Part shown: positions 26,301-37,793 of the stretch, piece by piece | How the letters are laid out: each line of letters opens with the position of its first letter | How positions within the stretch are numbered: the first letter of the stretch is position 1 | Assembly (NCBI RefSeq): GCF_034190915.1 | Contig: NW_026947488.1 | Location: 6,582,501-6,646,500, forward strand | DNA from: Cavia porcellus | Lineage: Eukaryota; Chordata; Mammalia; Rodentia; Caviidae | Direction: 5' to 3' | DNA: 64,000 nt | Notes under the pieces: generated by a model | Seen by the model: only the letters and a program-made list of their open reading frames with translations | Told to the model about the DNA's origin: nothing | The model's database searches: none | Translations under genes and position numbers: made by a program

Positions 26301-29300
26301 CCTGGGCACATAGCTGTCGCAGAGGCCTCCATGGGACCGTTGGGAGCTCAGCTTCTCCTGGCTACTACAGGGATGCCTACCCTTTCCAGGTCACTGGAGT
26401 GGCAGCCTGCAGTGGTCTCCTGGCTCACAGAGCCACACTCCCACTGTCCACTGTCCAGTGCCCACGGCCTGGCCCCTTGCCTTCCCAGCCACAGTGCCAC
26501 CTACTGCAGGGATGCTGGGTCAGTAACACAGATCCCTGGACATCAGCCTGACTCCAAGGAAACGGTGAACTGACCCCGAGGGCGCAAGTTTCTGGTCTGC
26601 ACCTGCCAAGAGGGAGGATGCCACCCCGCAATGGCCCAGGCCACCATGAGGGCAGTGTCCCACTGGGCACAGCAGTCTTCGGCCCTAGGGCCTGGCCCCA
26701 GCCTTGGGCCCAGGTCAGGCCTCCCGAGACCACATCCCTAGTCCCCTGCCCAAGGCTTCAGAAACAGGCCCTCCAACCCCAGCAGGGGGGCCTCTGCCCA
26801 CCAGGGCCACGGAGGCCAGGCAACCAGAGGATCCCAAGAATGCCCGAAGGCTGGCTCCTGTCACAGCAGCCGGGGACAAACAACAGGTGCGGCACGGAGG
26901 GGGGAGGCGAGGAGGGCCAGGCACAGCCCTGCTGCACCGCTCCCCACTCCAGGAGAGCTGTCAAACAGGAAGTGAAGGTGGGGGAGCAGCGGGGCCACCC
27001 CAGACGCCCTCAAGGGAAAACGTGCTGCTGCGGTGGGGCTGCAGCTGAGTCGCCCTGCACCTGCCGTGCTGGGCCTCCCGCCCCACCCTAGCCAATGGCA
27101 GGGCCTTGCCCTCAGCTCCAGTCTCACAGCTAAGGGACACACAACGCCTCGCACAGGACAGGGCCGCTGAAGGGCTGAGCCAGGCAACAGGTCGGGCCGG
27201 GGGTCTCAGTGCCACGCTGGTGCCACCATCTCTGTGGGTCATGGAACTCAGAAAGCACTACCTCACAGGGCCAGTCACCCCCAACACGCAGGGCCAGCAG
27301 GTCCCTCAGGGGCTCCGCTGGGCTTCCTGTTTATGGTGCTCATCCCCACGCCGACCACCAGCAGACAGGCACGGACACGTCTCACAGGACCCTGGGCACA
27401 AGGCCCAGCTCTTCCCATCCTCCCTATCAGTGGGTGCCACACTGCCTGAAGCCTGCCATCCCATCACCCCTCTGCACGCACACGAGGCCCAGCCACGAGT
27501 CTCCACCAGGCACCAGGGCCCCCACAGGCAGGGGTCCTGGGAAGGATGGGGCCCATGGGGAGGCGCAGGCGGGGGAGAGGGTCACATGGCTGTCACTGGT
27601 CTCAGTGCTGTGTGCACTCATCCAAGAGCTGCCCGGGGCTGCTGGGGCCACAGGGACAAGGGCCTCGGCTGGTCTGCGTGTCCCAGCCGTGGCTTCACAA
27701 AAGCAGGCAGGTCTGCAGACCTTGCTGCAGGGCTGCAAGCTGTTATGACACCCCGGGAAAACTCTCGAGGCTTCTCGTGGCCAGGCCCTGGTCCACAGGC
27801 TCCATCTACGGGTCCCCCAATCTCAAGGCGGCCCTGTGAGCTGGTGCTGTCGCCCACCCCAGCACACAGACAGGGAAAGTCCTGAGAGTCAGCGTAGTGA
27901 AGACCCCAGACAATGCACCTGACCATGGCAGCTGGGACCTGGTCCTGTCCCCCACAAACCCCGGGCCTGACCCCTCCCAGGCAGAGCTGGTGCTCGGTCA
28001 ACAGGCAGCAAGCACGCAGCATGATCCCCTTAAGGACCATGAGGGTGACCCGCAGAGAAGCAGCTGATCCTTTCAAAAATAGCCCCGGAGAGGCTCCAAG
28101 TACAGCCAGGCTGGGACAAACCTTGGCTCCTGGCTGGCCACAGGCCTTCCTGGTGCATAACCCTTGCCAGGAGCAATCTCTAACCTGCTCCCGCCTCCTC
28201 TCCTGCCTGGGCTACTGAATGTCCCACCAGGCTGGCAAAGAGACCCCAGCCAGGCGATCTACAGCAGCTATGTCAGCCCAGCACCATCACACAGGCTGGC
28301 GGGGCTGGCACAAACCACCTGCCACCCACCCGCGCCTCCAAATGCTGGCCTGGGCCCACACAGTTACAAGAAGCAAACACCAGCGGAGTCAGGTCCTCCT
28401 GGGGCCCGTTCAACTTAAAAAAGTGGACCAGAGACTCCCCCAGACAACAAAGCATCAAAGCTCTGGGGAAGCTTTGTCCACTGACGGACGGACGAACGTT
28501 TCTGACCAATCGGGCAGCGCGTCTGTAATGGCAGGGCCTAAAAGTGGGTCCAAAGCTGTCAAAGGCCAGGACCGGGGCCAGAAAGTCTGGGAAAAGCTTG
28601 GCCCCTCATGTGCGGACCCTGAGCCACCCAGGCTGCGGTTCCCACTGTGCCCTCAGCCATGCTAGGCCGGGCCCCACGGCCAGCCCCGAGCTGACAAAAC
28701 TGACCGCTGAGTCAGGCCCAGCTGTGCCCAAGCCTGATTGTTTGTGAAGACAAAGGGGACGCTGACAGCCCAACTCTGCGGCATAGCCAGAGGGTGGGCG
28801 CTGGGAGCCTGCAGCTGACCCAGGCAGCCAGCCGGGCTGCAGCTCTGGGGCCACACAAGCAGGGCCACCCTGGGTCTGGTCAGGGCCTGGGCAGCAGCAG
28901 GGAGGGCCACCGTCCTCCTAGGAGCTTCAGCTCCACACTCACTGGAGATGAGAAGCCGACAGTCCCTGGCTCCTGGTTCCTGTTTGGGTCTCTCCTCCTT
29001 GGCAACCAGCAGTCTGAGGCCACTCCACAGTCACAGGACTAGATGGCCAGCCCACTGATCTGGTTACAAAACACCACTGCCTGATGGCAGGTGTGAAGGC
29101 AAACATACTGTGACCAACCCGGGTCCCCTTGGACAAACGGCACAGGATACTAGAATGGTGCAGGGGAGAGCTGGGGCGCCCTGCCCATCCACCCACCCTG
29201 CCAGGACGGCAGCATGTCCCAGAGCTGGGTCCTGAGGCGTACCCTCCCCACCTATCGTTAACCTGTCGGCCTCAGTTTCTAGTCTCTAACTAAACTGTTA

Positions 29301-32300
29301 TCAGTACCCATCTCCAAGGCTCGATGTGAGGGCCAAAAGTAGGCATGGCGGGGGACACAGCATACAACAACCCACCAGGCACTCTTAAGGGCACTGTTCC
29401 TGGTTTCTAGATGCGGCAACTCCCGAGGATGCCCCTTGCCAAGATGGAGCCAGCCAGTAAGCAGCCAAAGCACAATCTGAACCCGGACTTGAGGGCTCAG
29501 GGCCCACCAACTGACAGATCCCGGAGTCCCAGAGACAGCTGTGACAGAGCAGGGCAGAGCCTTGGCATCGTGGGCGGGGCAGCAACAAAGGCTGCACAGG
29601 TCTGGGGCTCAGGCCCTGACACCCCACCCCCCAGCAGGGCCAGTTCCAGCCCAGGCCCCCTGCACACAGCAGGCCACTGAGGAGCACAGATCACCCTCCT
29701 CCTGTAGCTGAACCTCAGAGAAAGCACTAGGGGGTGCAGGGGAAGGCCTGCAGGCTGGAGTACCTCAAAACACCCTCTGAAGGTGACTTTGGACATGGAC
29801 GAAGCGGATGCAAGGGTTACCCCACAACTATCTACCGCTGTAGAACACACCACCAGGAGGGCACGGGCAGACAGGGCCCAGGCTGCTCCCGGGTGCCCAA
29901 GGCCCAGGCTGCTGTGGGGCTCACACATAGCTGTCAGCACACGAGGCCGTCACGGAAGCCATGGCACTGCCTCACAAGTCCTGTGCCAGCAGCACCTGCC
30001 TCGGGCAGCGGAATCACCTGTGAGCCACCACCAGTGTGCGCCTGCACAAGACCAAGCTCCAGAGGTGGGACTTAACCCTGGAAAAGGAACAGCCACCGGC
30101 CCTCCCCAGCCCAACAGCAGGCCCCGTGCTGCACGGAATTCCCAGAGCAGGCTGGGAAATCTGACCAAGGGGGACCCTGGGGCTCTCGAGCCCCTCCCCA
30201 AGCAGCTGCTGAGTCTTATTAGAATTTTTTAGAAAATGCAGGGAGGTGAGAGCCCTTAAGTGCAAGGTATGGTGTGTGACTCCTAAGTGAATCACACACA
30301 AAGCCCACAGAGGCCAGGCCCACCCAAACCAGTGACATCTGGCGCTGGCCATGTCATCTGTTGCTGTATTCAAAGCTGCCACCTGTCCAGCTCTGAAGCA
30401 GGGCAGAGGGTGACGGCAGGAGCACAGCCCACCTTCCTAAGGCTGTCAGCTCACACTTCACCAGGGCCTGCCACCACAGGCCATCCCAGCTCTGTCCAGA
30501 GCCCAGGGAGAGATCACCGAGGTACCCGTGCCTGCTGCCGCAGCCACACAATCAGGGAGGGGAGTGGCGTTGGTGCCCGAAGGGGAGAAGCCCTCTCTGC
30601 CGCAGGGCCTCTCCTGCCTCACACCTCCCTCCACATCCCCAAAACACAATCACGTTTCTGCAAACTACCGCTTCCCCTGCCCTGCAGACTCAGAAAGCCA
30701 TGGCCTGCTCACCTCATCTCGAAAGGCCGCCCACCCACTCCACACCAGCCGCATCCACTCACCCGTAGGTCCGCTGGATCAAGGTGGGGTGGAGCTGCTG
30801 CACACCGACTGCGAAGCCTGGGATGAGAGGACAGTCAGGGACACTGCCCCAGGGAGCCCCCCCCAACAAGGTAGAACCAACCTCACGGGCCATCATTCGG
30901 GGAATAACCAGCTTCCTCTCCCCTTCCAGGCTACCACTACTTACAGGCCCCTAAACATGCAGCAGCTAAAGCAGGCTGGCGGCCCTGGGAGTCGGGGAGT
31001 CAGCAGTTACTCTGACTGACTCCCAGTATCTAGCCTCGGGGCCAACTTCCTCCTTCAGAGGCGCAGAGCTGGCCACCGGGGTGCTGGTCCTATCCCTCAG
31101 GGTCCCACTCTCGAGCTGGGGGTGCCTGCCCTGTGCCAGCTCTGCGAGCACACGATAGCTGACTGCCACTCCCGGGGCAGGGGGGCCTTTTCCACCCGAC
31201 AGATACCAACGCTGAATATAGAAACCCAGAAGAGCCCGGAGAAAGACACCAGCACTCACCCGTCTGCAGGCTCCGAGGCTTGGCGCCCAGATAGGCTAGG
31301 TTCACGTTGGCCTTTCGACCATCGATGATGGGGTTAGGGTCTTTGCAAGCCCTCTCCGCTGCTGCCCGGTCAGCCATGGTCACCTGGGGGAGCACGGCGG
31401 GTCACTAGCTTTCCTCACTGGGCCCGGGAAGCCAGGGAGTGTGGGCAGAGGGCTGGACTATGCCACCTTTCCTCCCAAAAGTGCCAGGAACACGTTCCTT
31501 CGAACCCAGCCCAGAGCCTTCCCACAAGCCGTGCCCCCCTTTCCCCGACTCAGTCTCCTTCCTCCAAGTTCCAGTGCTGGGAAAGCTGGCCTTCAAGGCC
31601 AAAAACAATCCCCCGGCAGATGTGACAGGAGTGAACCCTAAATCCTAGCCTGGCCTGCCACCAGAGAGGGCCACGAATTTCCTCGTGAGGCAGTTTGAAG
31701 ACACTTGTCGTTGGAAGGGAAGTAACAAACGTGTCTTCACGACATTTTCCCTTAAGTTGATGCTGACTTGGGGCGGCTCAGGCGGCTGATGGAAAATACG
31801 GGGGGAGGGGAAAAGAGCCAAAGCGCCCAACACAACTTTGGCTGCAGCCTTTGCCCCTCTCGCTGGCCGCTAAGAGTGGCCGTCGGACCCCAAAACCTCT
31901 CCAGCAACTTAAGAGCCCGCATGGAACACAGCGGACCTCCCTTTCACATCGCGGTTGGGGGCGGGGAGGCGGAGAAGGGCGGCAGGTGCGGGCGGACGCG
32001 AGGTGTCGGGTGGCCGCCCGGAGGCGGAGGCGGCCGTGCGGGCCGGCAGGGCGTGCGCCCCGAGTTGAGTCTGCGCCCCGGGCCGAGATAAGGTGCGAGG
32101 GTGGGGAGCGGCCTGGCCGCGGGCCACTTACGAAGCCGTAGCCGCGGGACTTGCCCGTCTGGCGGTCGGTGATGACCACGGCCTCCTCGATGTCCCCGAA
32201 GCCCTCGAAGTACTTCCTGAGCGAGGCGTCGGTGGTGTGGTAGGGCAGGCCGCCCACGAAGATCTTGGTGAACGTGGTGTCCTTCTGCGAGCCGTGCATG

Positions 32301-32368
32301 GCGCCGGGGGCGGCCGGGGGCCGCGGGAAGCCCGCGCTCGGGGCGCACGGCGCGGGCTGCAGCAGCAT
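20033..32368 (-). CDS. RBM38: RBM38, RNA-binding motif protein 38 (complete, 4 coding exons)
   Basis: The coding sequence joins 32132-32368, 31260-31383, 30763-30817 and 20033-20336 on the minus strand: 720 nt, 239 residues plus stop. The protein has one RNA recognition motif at about residues 34-111, with RNP2 IFVGGL at 36-41 and RNP1 RGYGFVTM at 75-82, followed by a Pro/Ala/Tyr-rich tail. In known orthologues it binds AU/U-rich sites in mRNA, controls stability and translation of transcripts such as CDKN1A and TP53, and is a p53 target. Ser195, followed by Pro, matches the position reported as a GSK3 phosphorylation site in the human protein. Length and sequence agree with the human protein along its whole length. 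All introns are GT-AG and all junctions keep frame, so the gene looks functional. An in-frame Met24 (MHGSQKD) could be an internal start; the first ATG is chosen because the sequence upstream of Met24 also matches the family. Confidence 0.97.
21290..21590 (+). repeat. LTR-like repeat (same family as 46830-47172)
   Basis: 'cctgctccgcggcctcctgc', 'gctgatggaccgaagcttcc' and 'aactgtgagccaaacaaacc' match the 3' half of a TATA-containing LTR-like rodent repeat that also occurs at 37194-37556 and 46830-47172. The 5' limit is uncertain. A related tail is at 21890-21985. Confidence 0.5.
21603..21698 (-). repeat. ID-type SINE, minus strand
   Basis: The body 'gcttgcaaggcaggcgctta' is flanked by an imperfect target repeat, agaacgcatt at about 21588 and agaatgcatt at about 21699. 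Confidence 0.9.
21725..21870 (+). repeat. Purine-rich tract
   Basis: About 145 bases are dominated by G and A (gggagaggggagaaaacaag and similar), with no fixed unit. Confidence 0.7.
22150..22235 (-). repeat. ID-type SINE, minus strand, diverged
   Basis: The body 'tcaaactcatgaccttgcgc' to 'gctgagttaaatccttggcc' matches an inverted ID. The string caaaggccacatct occurs at both ends (about 22134 and 22256), an apparent target duplication. Confidence 0.8.
23595..23690 (-). repeat. MIR fragment, minus strand
   Basis: 'gaggctcagagagggccaag' followed by 'gcagccacacagtgacaggt' is the inverted MIR core. Confidence 0.7.
25545..25625 (+). repeat. MIR fragment
   Basis: 'ggcctcagtttcccaatgtg' matches the conserved MIR segment. 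Confidence 0.6.
29260..29490. repeat. Two MIR fragments in opposite orientations
   Basis: A plus copy reads 'ggcctcagtttctagtctct' (29268 on). A minus copy (29390-29490) carries 'tttctagatgcggcaactcc' and 'gccagtaagcagccaaagca'. Confidence 0.55.
30763..30817 (-). CDS. RBM38: RBM38 coding exon 3 (55 nt)
   Basis: This small exon encodes [17 protein letters not shown], flanked by two split Gly codons. The acceptor is tcatcccag before GCTTCGCAG; the donor is TACGG followed by GTGAGTGG. The 55-nt length (2+51+2) restores frame exactly. The segment matches the linker just after the RRM in human RBM38, apart from a conservative Ile to Val change. Confidence 0.96.
30818..32131 (-). other. RBM38: RBM38 introns 1 and 2
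   Basis: Intron 1 spans 31384-32131 and intron 2 spans 30818-31259. Both are short and GT-AG bounded. I recognise no SINE in either. The 5' end of intron 1 is still inside the CpG island. Confidence 0.85.
31260..31383 (-). CDS. RBM38: RBM38 coding exon 2 (residues 80-120 and first base of codon 121)
   Basis: The acceptor is cccccag before GTGACCATG; the donor is ACGG followed by GTGAGTGCT. It encodes the rest of the [18 protein letters not shown] onward, through [14 protein letters not shown]. It is 124 nt long and leaves one base of the next Gly codon. Confidence 0.96.
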
Positions 32369-32740
32369 AAGGGTCTTCCCGCCGCTACGGACCCGGGCCG
32401 CGCGGGGCTGCGCTCATGGGGGGCGGTGGGGAGCGCGCGGGACAGCGAGGGGCGCCCGTCCAGCCGCCAGGCCCGTCCGCTCACGCGCCGCTCCCGCCGA
32501 GCACGGCGTGCTGCGATCCGCTCCGCTCCGGCGCTGCGCGAACTCTGTGCCCCGGCGCCCGCCCCCGGGCTTTGTAGCCGGCCCCGCCCCCGCCGCTCGG
32601 ACACGCCTCTCGCCCCGCCCCGAGCGCGGGGGCCGCCGGGAAGTGTAGTCCCGACCACCGCCCTGCCGCGCCCAGCCGCGCCGGAAGCTTGGGTCTCGCG
32701 GGCGCGTGCGAATAGAGGGACGGTGTGGGCGGGCATGCAC
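31940..32740 (-). promoter_or_regulatory. RBM38: CpG island promoter of RBM38
   Basis: CG dinucleotides are dense from roughly 31.95 to 32.72 kb, covering exon 1 and its upstream flank. GC boxes (CCCCGCCCC type) lie at about 32582-32592 and 32611-32620. No convincing TATA box is seen, as expected for a CpG-island promoter. The transcription start probably lies between 32450 and 32620, but I cannot place it exactly. Confidence 0.8.
32132..32368 (-). CDS. RBM38: RBM38 coding exon 1 (residues 1-79)
   Basis: This exon starts at the ATG at 32366-32368 and ends in GGC TTC, followed by the donor GTAAGTGG. It encodes the N-terminal tail and the first half of the RRM, including RNP2 (IFVGGL) and most of RNP1. 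The intron after it splits RNP1 between residues 79 (F) and 80 (V) in phase 0. The exon lies inside the CpG island. Confidence 0.97.
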
Positions 32741-32994
32741 AGCGTCCGGGCGCTGTAGGTCCTCGAGGTGCGAGGAGACGGGGTAGGGGAGTTAGGTGTG
32801 GCGCTTGTTAGCTTCCTGCTTCTGGAGTCAGTGTTTACCCCGCAGCCAGTTAGCCAGGGTAACATGTATCAAAAGGTGGGCGATTACAAGTGTTCGTCTG
32901 AACCCCCTAGGCGGACGGCCCTTTGTCCGAACCCCACCCCGCCCCACCGAGCTTCTGGGACTAACTGGACGGAGAGGCGCGGGCACACGCCTGA

Positions 32995-33160
32995 ATCTCA
33001 GCATAATGGGAGGCTGAGGCAGGAGGATCAAGTTCCAGCTCAGTGTGTACAACTTAGCCATTTAATCAGGGCCTATCTAAAAGGGGTAGTGATTTGGTTC
33101 AACTCGTAGGCCTTGGGTTCAGTCCCCATTACCGAAAAATAAAACAAACCCCATGAACCA
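32995..33160 (+). repeat. Composite B1-ID SINE
   Basis: A B1 head ('aatgggaggctgaggcagga') is followed by an ID-like tail ('gtaggccttgggttcagtcc') and an AATAAAACAAA end. Confidence 0.8.
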
Positions 33161-33394
33161 CAGAAAATGTACAGAATCCGGCAGAAGCTCAATCAGAAAG
33201 TGGGTAGAGAGTGGAGATCGGTGGGCCGATGGTCCCAGAGACCCCCTGGGGAGTTAGTGCTGCGCTCTTAAAAAGTCCAGAGGCTTTGTCCTCCATGCCT
33301 GTCTTAGGGGGCTTCTGTGTGCCCAGCCAGGACGCCTCTGCACAGCGATCCTGGCCGCGTAGAAAGCATGAGGCCCCTGTTTACGAGTTATTGG

Positions 33395-33550
33395 GGCCAG
33401 GTACAGTGTGGCACAGGGCTATGGACCTCTGCTTTCCAGCTGAGGCAGGAGGACTGCAACTGGGCAACTGCGGAAGACCTTGTCTTGAAAGGTAGACGTG
33501 TCGGGGCTTTGCATTCCTAGGTTCAATCTCAGTACTGAAAAAAAACGCCA
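33395..33550 (+). repeat. Composite B1-ID SINE, older copy
   Basis: A decayed B1 head ('agctgaggcaggaggactgc') and an ID-like tail ('cattcctaggttcaatctca') end in an A run. Confidence 0.7.
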
Positions 33551-34119
33551 GGATTTTGAGGACTGGCCCCACCGGTGACAGTCCTGCTTTGGAGCGGGAT
33601 CCGGGCCTCTCGGCCTCACACTGCCCGTCTCCAAGTGATTGGCTTGGCAGCTGCGGCTTCCAGTAGAGTCACTCCTTGTCCCAGCTCTGGGCACAGCGGG
33701 CCACAGGTGAGGCGGCTGCTAGCCGGTTCGGCCCCTTGGGGCAATCCAGTCCCTTCTCTGCCCAAGCCTCTGGGTTCCAGCAGCTGGGACCCCGTCCCAA
33801 CCCCCAGCCTGCCCTGCCCTTTCAGGGGAGGAGCCCGCTCTTGGACCAGCCTCCTGCAGACCAAGCTTTCCAGCCCTGTACCCTGCTGGTCCTGTCCACC
33901 TTGGGCGCCCGCAGCTTTAGGGTCTCTTCCCTCCCAGGGGGGCACCATGAGAAGGGATCTAAGGAAATGTTGGTTAAGTGAATCTATGAGAGAAGAAGTG
34001 CTCCGGGTCAGCCAACAGCCTCCCACGTGCCTCTTGAAAATCTTATTAATCGGTGACAGTGACCTGTGCCCTAGAGGCCTGGGAAGGGACCCTTACCCCG
34101 GCGCGGGATCTTGGGTCTC

Positions 34120-34400
34120 CCAGGCCCCACCATCGGCCTCGCTTCCCCGTCAGCGACACGCAGCACCTGGTGCCGGGGCCCACGTGAGGCTCGCAGCCTA
34201 CATGTCCCGGCGCGCCTCGGGCCGCGTCCCCGCCCAGGCTGCCGTCCCGTCCCCTCCCGCGGGAGCGCAGCCGGTGGCGCTGTGGAGCACGTGGGCGGGG
34301 AGGAGCGAGCGCTGCAGCCTGAGGCGGCTCCGGCTCCCCCTCCCCCGGGCACGTGGGGCTTCCGCATCCCCAGCCGGCGTGCTGCCCTGTGGCTCCAGGT
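34120..34400. promoter_or_regulatory. CpG-rich block with three CACGTG E-boxes upstream of RBM38
   Basis: CACGTG occurs at 34181-34186, 34288-34293 and 34350-34355 within a CG-dense stretch about 1.8 kb upstream of the RBM38 start codon. CACGTG is the palindromic site for bHLH-ZIP factors such as MYC/MAX and USF. Enhancer or promoter activity is inference. Confidence 0.5.
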
Positions 34401-34509
34401 CCCCGCGTGTCGCGTCTTCTGCCCTGCAGTCAGAAGTGCTCTGGGCCTGGGAATCAGTGGTGGGAGGCGAGCGCCTTAGAGCGTACAGTGTAGAAGGCCA
34501 GAGCTCATG

Positions 34510-35160
34510 AATGAAAGGGTTTTATATTTATATATATATATGTAATTTTTTTCCTGGTAAATTTTCCCAGGCCAGCACTGGACACTTGTCGGGCTTATCC
34601 CAGGGTTTCCAAGCCAGCGTGCCAGAAGCCCCAAAAATATCTTGAAAGAAAACACAACGCAGCAAACAAGAAGAGGAGCCTAGGAGGTGTGGGGGCCTTG
34701 AGCCTGTCAAATCAAAGCCAGCCTGGTCCCATGGTTTGGCTCTCAGAGTGAGCAGCCCTGCCAGCTCCAGTGCGTCATGTGCTGGCTGGTCTGAGACACC
34801 TTGCTTTCTGTGTGGCCTGGAGCAGACCCTGCTCAGGCACACACGTGCTCATCAGCCCTCTGTGGCTTTGCAGAGCTTTTGGGAGACAGCACTGAGCACT
34901 CCAGTGGTTTGCATCTTCCCACCTGCATGAGTTCCCAGCCCCTGCCCTCTGCACCCCTGCTCCAGCCTCAGTCACCTGAGCCCAGCTGCTCGCAGCCAGG
35001 CCTCACCTACAGTGCGCCCTCCTAAGCTCCTTCTGGGGCCACGGAGCCCTCAATTGCCCCTGAGACACAAGCATTCATCTCAAAACCGCTTCAAAATTGA
35101 AGCGCCCGGATTTGCAAAGGAAAACAGCCATATTAAAATAAGCTTTAAAAATGTGTATAC
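34510..35160. other. Unassigned flank before the LINE-1
   Basis: It begins with an AT microsatellite-like run (34525-34545). I recognise no gene or repeat family in the rest. Confidence 0.5.
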
Positions 35161-36151
35161 AGCCAGTCAGACATGGAAAGTGACCTCCAAGAAGATGGAG
35201 TGGTCAGCCGCATAAACAGCCTCTCCGAGATTTGGCGCAGAACACGATGAGGAGGAGGAGGAGGGAGGCAGCTCCCCGGGATCTGAAGCCAACAGGAGAG
35301 CAAAGAGACAGAGCTCCCTGGTGCAGGAGGAGGTGGTGAGAGGCGCTTGCTTCCTCCCTGAGCCCAGACTGGCCGCAGGGGAGGGGCAGCCTGAAGCTGG
35401 AGACCACAGTGACTGCAGATGACTCCAGAGGCCTGTGGAAAAACACACCACTGCACACAGCAATCTGCAGTGGGTGAATTATTGGGGTTCAGACACCCCC
35501 CAGAAGAGGGTGAGTGGCCAGCAAGCATCTTGGAGAGAGGCCAGAACTCAGCGCAGCTGTAGCTGGCTCCATCTAGCGGCTCCCGGTGTCAGGTGAGGAG
35601 GAGGCACAGAGCGCTGCGGGCTGAGCAAACCAGGCTCCAGCTCCACAGCCAGAACCCAGTGTGAACTTCAGTGGGGCTAACGGTGCAGGCTGCCGGGATT
35701 ATCCACCACCCCGCCGTAAATCTACAGCTGGCTTCCCGGGATTGATGGACACGGTGCTGAGGGCGCCTGCCCAGTCTGCAGGGCAGCAGAGACACGTCCG
35801 TCTTAAAGTGGACATTTTTTCCTCTTGTTTTTGTTCTTCTTATGAGCGTGAACATGTTTTCTGGTCTTTTTGTTGTCGTGGTGCTGTTCTTCCTGCTTTT
35901 TATTTCTTCCCACTTTTCCCTCCTGTCTTCTTCACCAGGTTGGTAAAGTTTGTGAAATCTAACTTTGGGCTCCACCCCGCCCCTAATCTCTTCCTCTTCT
36001 GATTCTCCATTTCCTCCCCAGCCCTTGTAAGTTTTCTGCCTTGAGAGTAAAATTGCTATATTGAGGGCATACTTACTGTATATAATTTTCCTAAAATAGT
36101 GAGGCACGTGAAAAATCAACCCAACAGCTGCGAGATGAAAGAAAAGCAAGG

Positions 36152-36590
36152 TTGATTGGAGTTGATGAAAACGCAAGAGATTGGACAAACAACATAGAAA
36201 ACGTGTTCACAGAACTAATGGCAGAAAACTATCCAAACTGGAAAAAATTTGACATGCAGATAAGCGAGGCAAAGAGAACTCCAGTTAGCCAAGATCAAAA
36301 CAAGAGCTACACTAAGGCACGTAACCTTCAAACAGTAGACAACACAAACCCTCAAGTCAAGGGGAGCTTGGAGTGAAGTATTTCAAGCTTTAAAAGAAAA
36401 CAACCTTCAACTGAGATTGATGTGCCCCACAAAACTGTCTTTCAGAATTGATGGAGAAATAAGAGCCTTCCATGATAAACAATACCTAGAGAAATTCATG
36501 ACCATCAAACCAGTGTTTGGAGGACATTCTAGAGAGAGATAATAAAGACTACACCTCCATGAATCCCAACAAGATGAATCCATCTGGCAA
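36152..36590 (+). pseudogene. LINE-1 ORF1 remnant
   Basis: Translated pieces such as ENVFTELMAENYPNWKK and, after a frame change, RIDGEIRAFHDKQYLEKF resemble the L1 ORF1 RNA-binding protein C-terminal region. The reading frame is broken. Confidence 0.7.
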
Positions 36591-36799
36591 GGCGAGAGGG
36601 AGGAAAGGGGGAACCAAGAACAGGAAAGAAACGTGGCAAGCGTAAGTCAGGACATGCTGGTTACTACATCAATGTCAGTGGTCTCTGTTCACCAATTAAA
36701 AAAAAAAACAAGATGTAGAATGGATCAAGAGACACTATCCAACAATGTGCTGCATATAAGAAGCACATTGAAAAAGAAATTCATAGAGTAAAAGTCAAA

Positions 36800-37150
36800 G
36801 CATGGAAAAAATTACTCCACACAACAGGAACCTGGAAAAAAGCAGGGGTAGCTGTTCTATTTGCAGAGGAAGTGGTTTCAAGCCAAGACTGATCAAGAGA
36901 GACAAAGAGGTAACAATACCCTTTAAAGGGAACATCCAAGAGGAAGAGATGACAATCATAAATATATATGCACCAAATACTAGTGCACCCCAGTATATAA
37001 AACAAATATTAAAGGATGTGAAGAACTGAAGAAGCACTAATACAATTGTAATGGGGACCTCAGTACCCACTGTTATAAACAGATAAGTGAACTAAGGAAA
37101 AAGCACAAAATATCAGGACAAATACACAATACAAAAACACAAATGTCAGA
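36800..37150 (+). pseudogene. LINE-1 ORF2 endonuclease remnant
   Basis: The residues GFKPRLIKRDKEVTIPFKG and IINIYAPNTSAPQYIKQIL resemble part of the L1 ORF2 endonuclease domain. The frame is interrupted on both sides. Confidence 0.8.
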
Positions 37151-37193
37151 GCAGAATATTTTGAACAAATGGACTCAGTAAATATCTTGGTTA

Positions 37194-37556
37194 CTTTTCT
37201 CTCATTGCTGGGACAAAATATCTGACACCCTAAATTAAGGAAAGAAAGATTTATTTAGCTCACAGTTTGTGGAAGTTCCAGTCTATAATCAGCTGGCTCC
37301 AAGGCAGAGTGGCATGGCACAGGGGCAGCGGCCTCAGGACAGCAGCCAGAGCAACAGGGAGAACAAACCCTTCTTTTGGCTTATATTATAAGCAGACCAC
37401 CCCCTGCCCCAAGGCAGTGTGGCATTCACACTACCTCTGTGCCCTTCTTTTGCATAGCCAGAGGCTATTTACAAAGTAAGCACCCTGGCTCTTTGCTGAG
37501 TCTCAGAGTTAAAGTTCTAAACTCAAGTTGACACAACGTATCAACCATAACAGTGA
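37194..37556 (-). mobile_element. LTR-like repeat inserted in LINE-1, minus strand
   Basis: Its minus-strand end, 'cccagcaatgagagaaaagt', is the same as the end of the plus-strand copy at 46830-47172 (tttcagcaatgagagaaaag). The other end, on the minus strand, reads tgttatggttgatacgttgt. ORF2-like L1 sequence resumes on both sides. I take it for a MaLR/ERVL-type LTR; the family name is uncertain. Confidence 0.6.
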
Positions 37557-37793
37557 AAGTCCACAGAGTGTTCTACCCCACAATATCAGAGTACAAATTT
37601 TCTCAGCTGCATGCAGGACCTTCTCCAAAACAGAACATATGCTAGCTCATAGAACGTGCTTCAGTAAATGCAAAGGAATTTAAATTATCCCATGCATATT
37701 ATCAGAACATAGTGCAATGAAATTGAAAATCAATGGCAAAAGAAACCACAAAAACTTCATAAACACATGGAAATTAAATTACACCCTCCTGAA

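Larger units (their letters stand above)
20337..30762 (-). other. RBM38: RBM38 intron 3 (10.4 kb)
   Basis: This large GC-rich intron opens with GTGAGTGG and ends in gcttgcccgcag. Inside I recognise a plus-strand LTR-like repeat near 21.3-21.6 kb, ID-type SINEs at 21603-21698 and 22150-22235, a purine-rich tract at 21725-21870, and MIR fragments near 23.6, 25.55, 27.83, 29.27 and 29.4 kb. I see no exon of another gene. Long open frames on the plus strand (for example 19930-20994) follow from high GC content and the antisense of exon 4. Confidence 0.8.

Noticed and set aside
35145..35600. Overlapping minus-strand frames with Ser/Cys-rich proteins
   Set aside because: They are antisense to the GC-rich 5' UTR-like part of the LINE-1.
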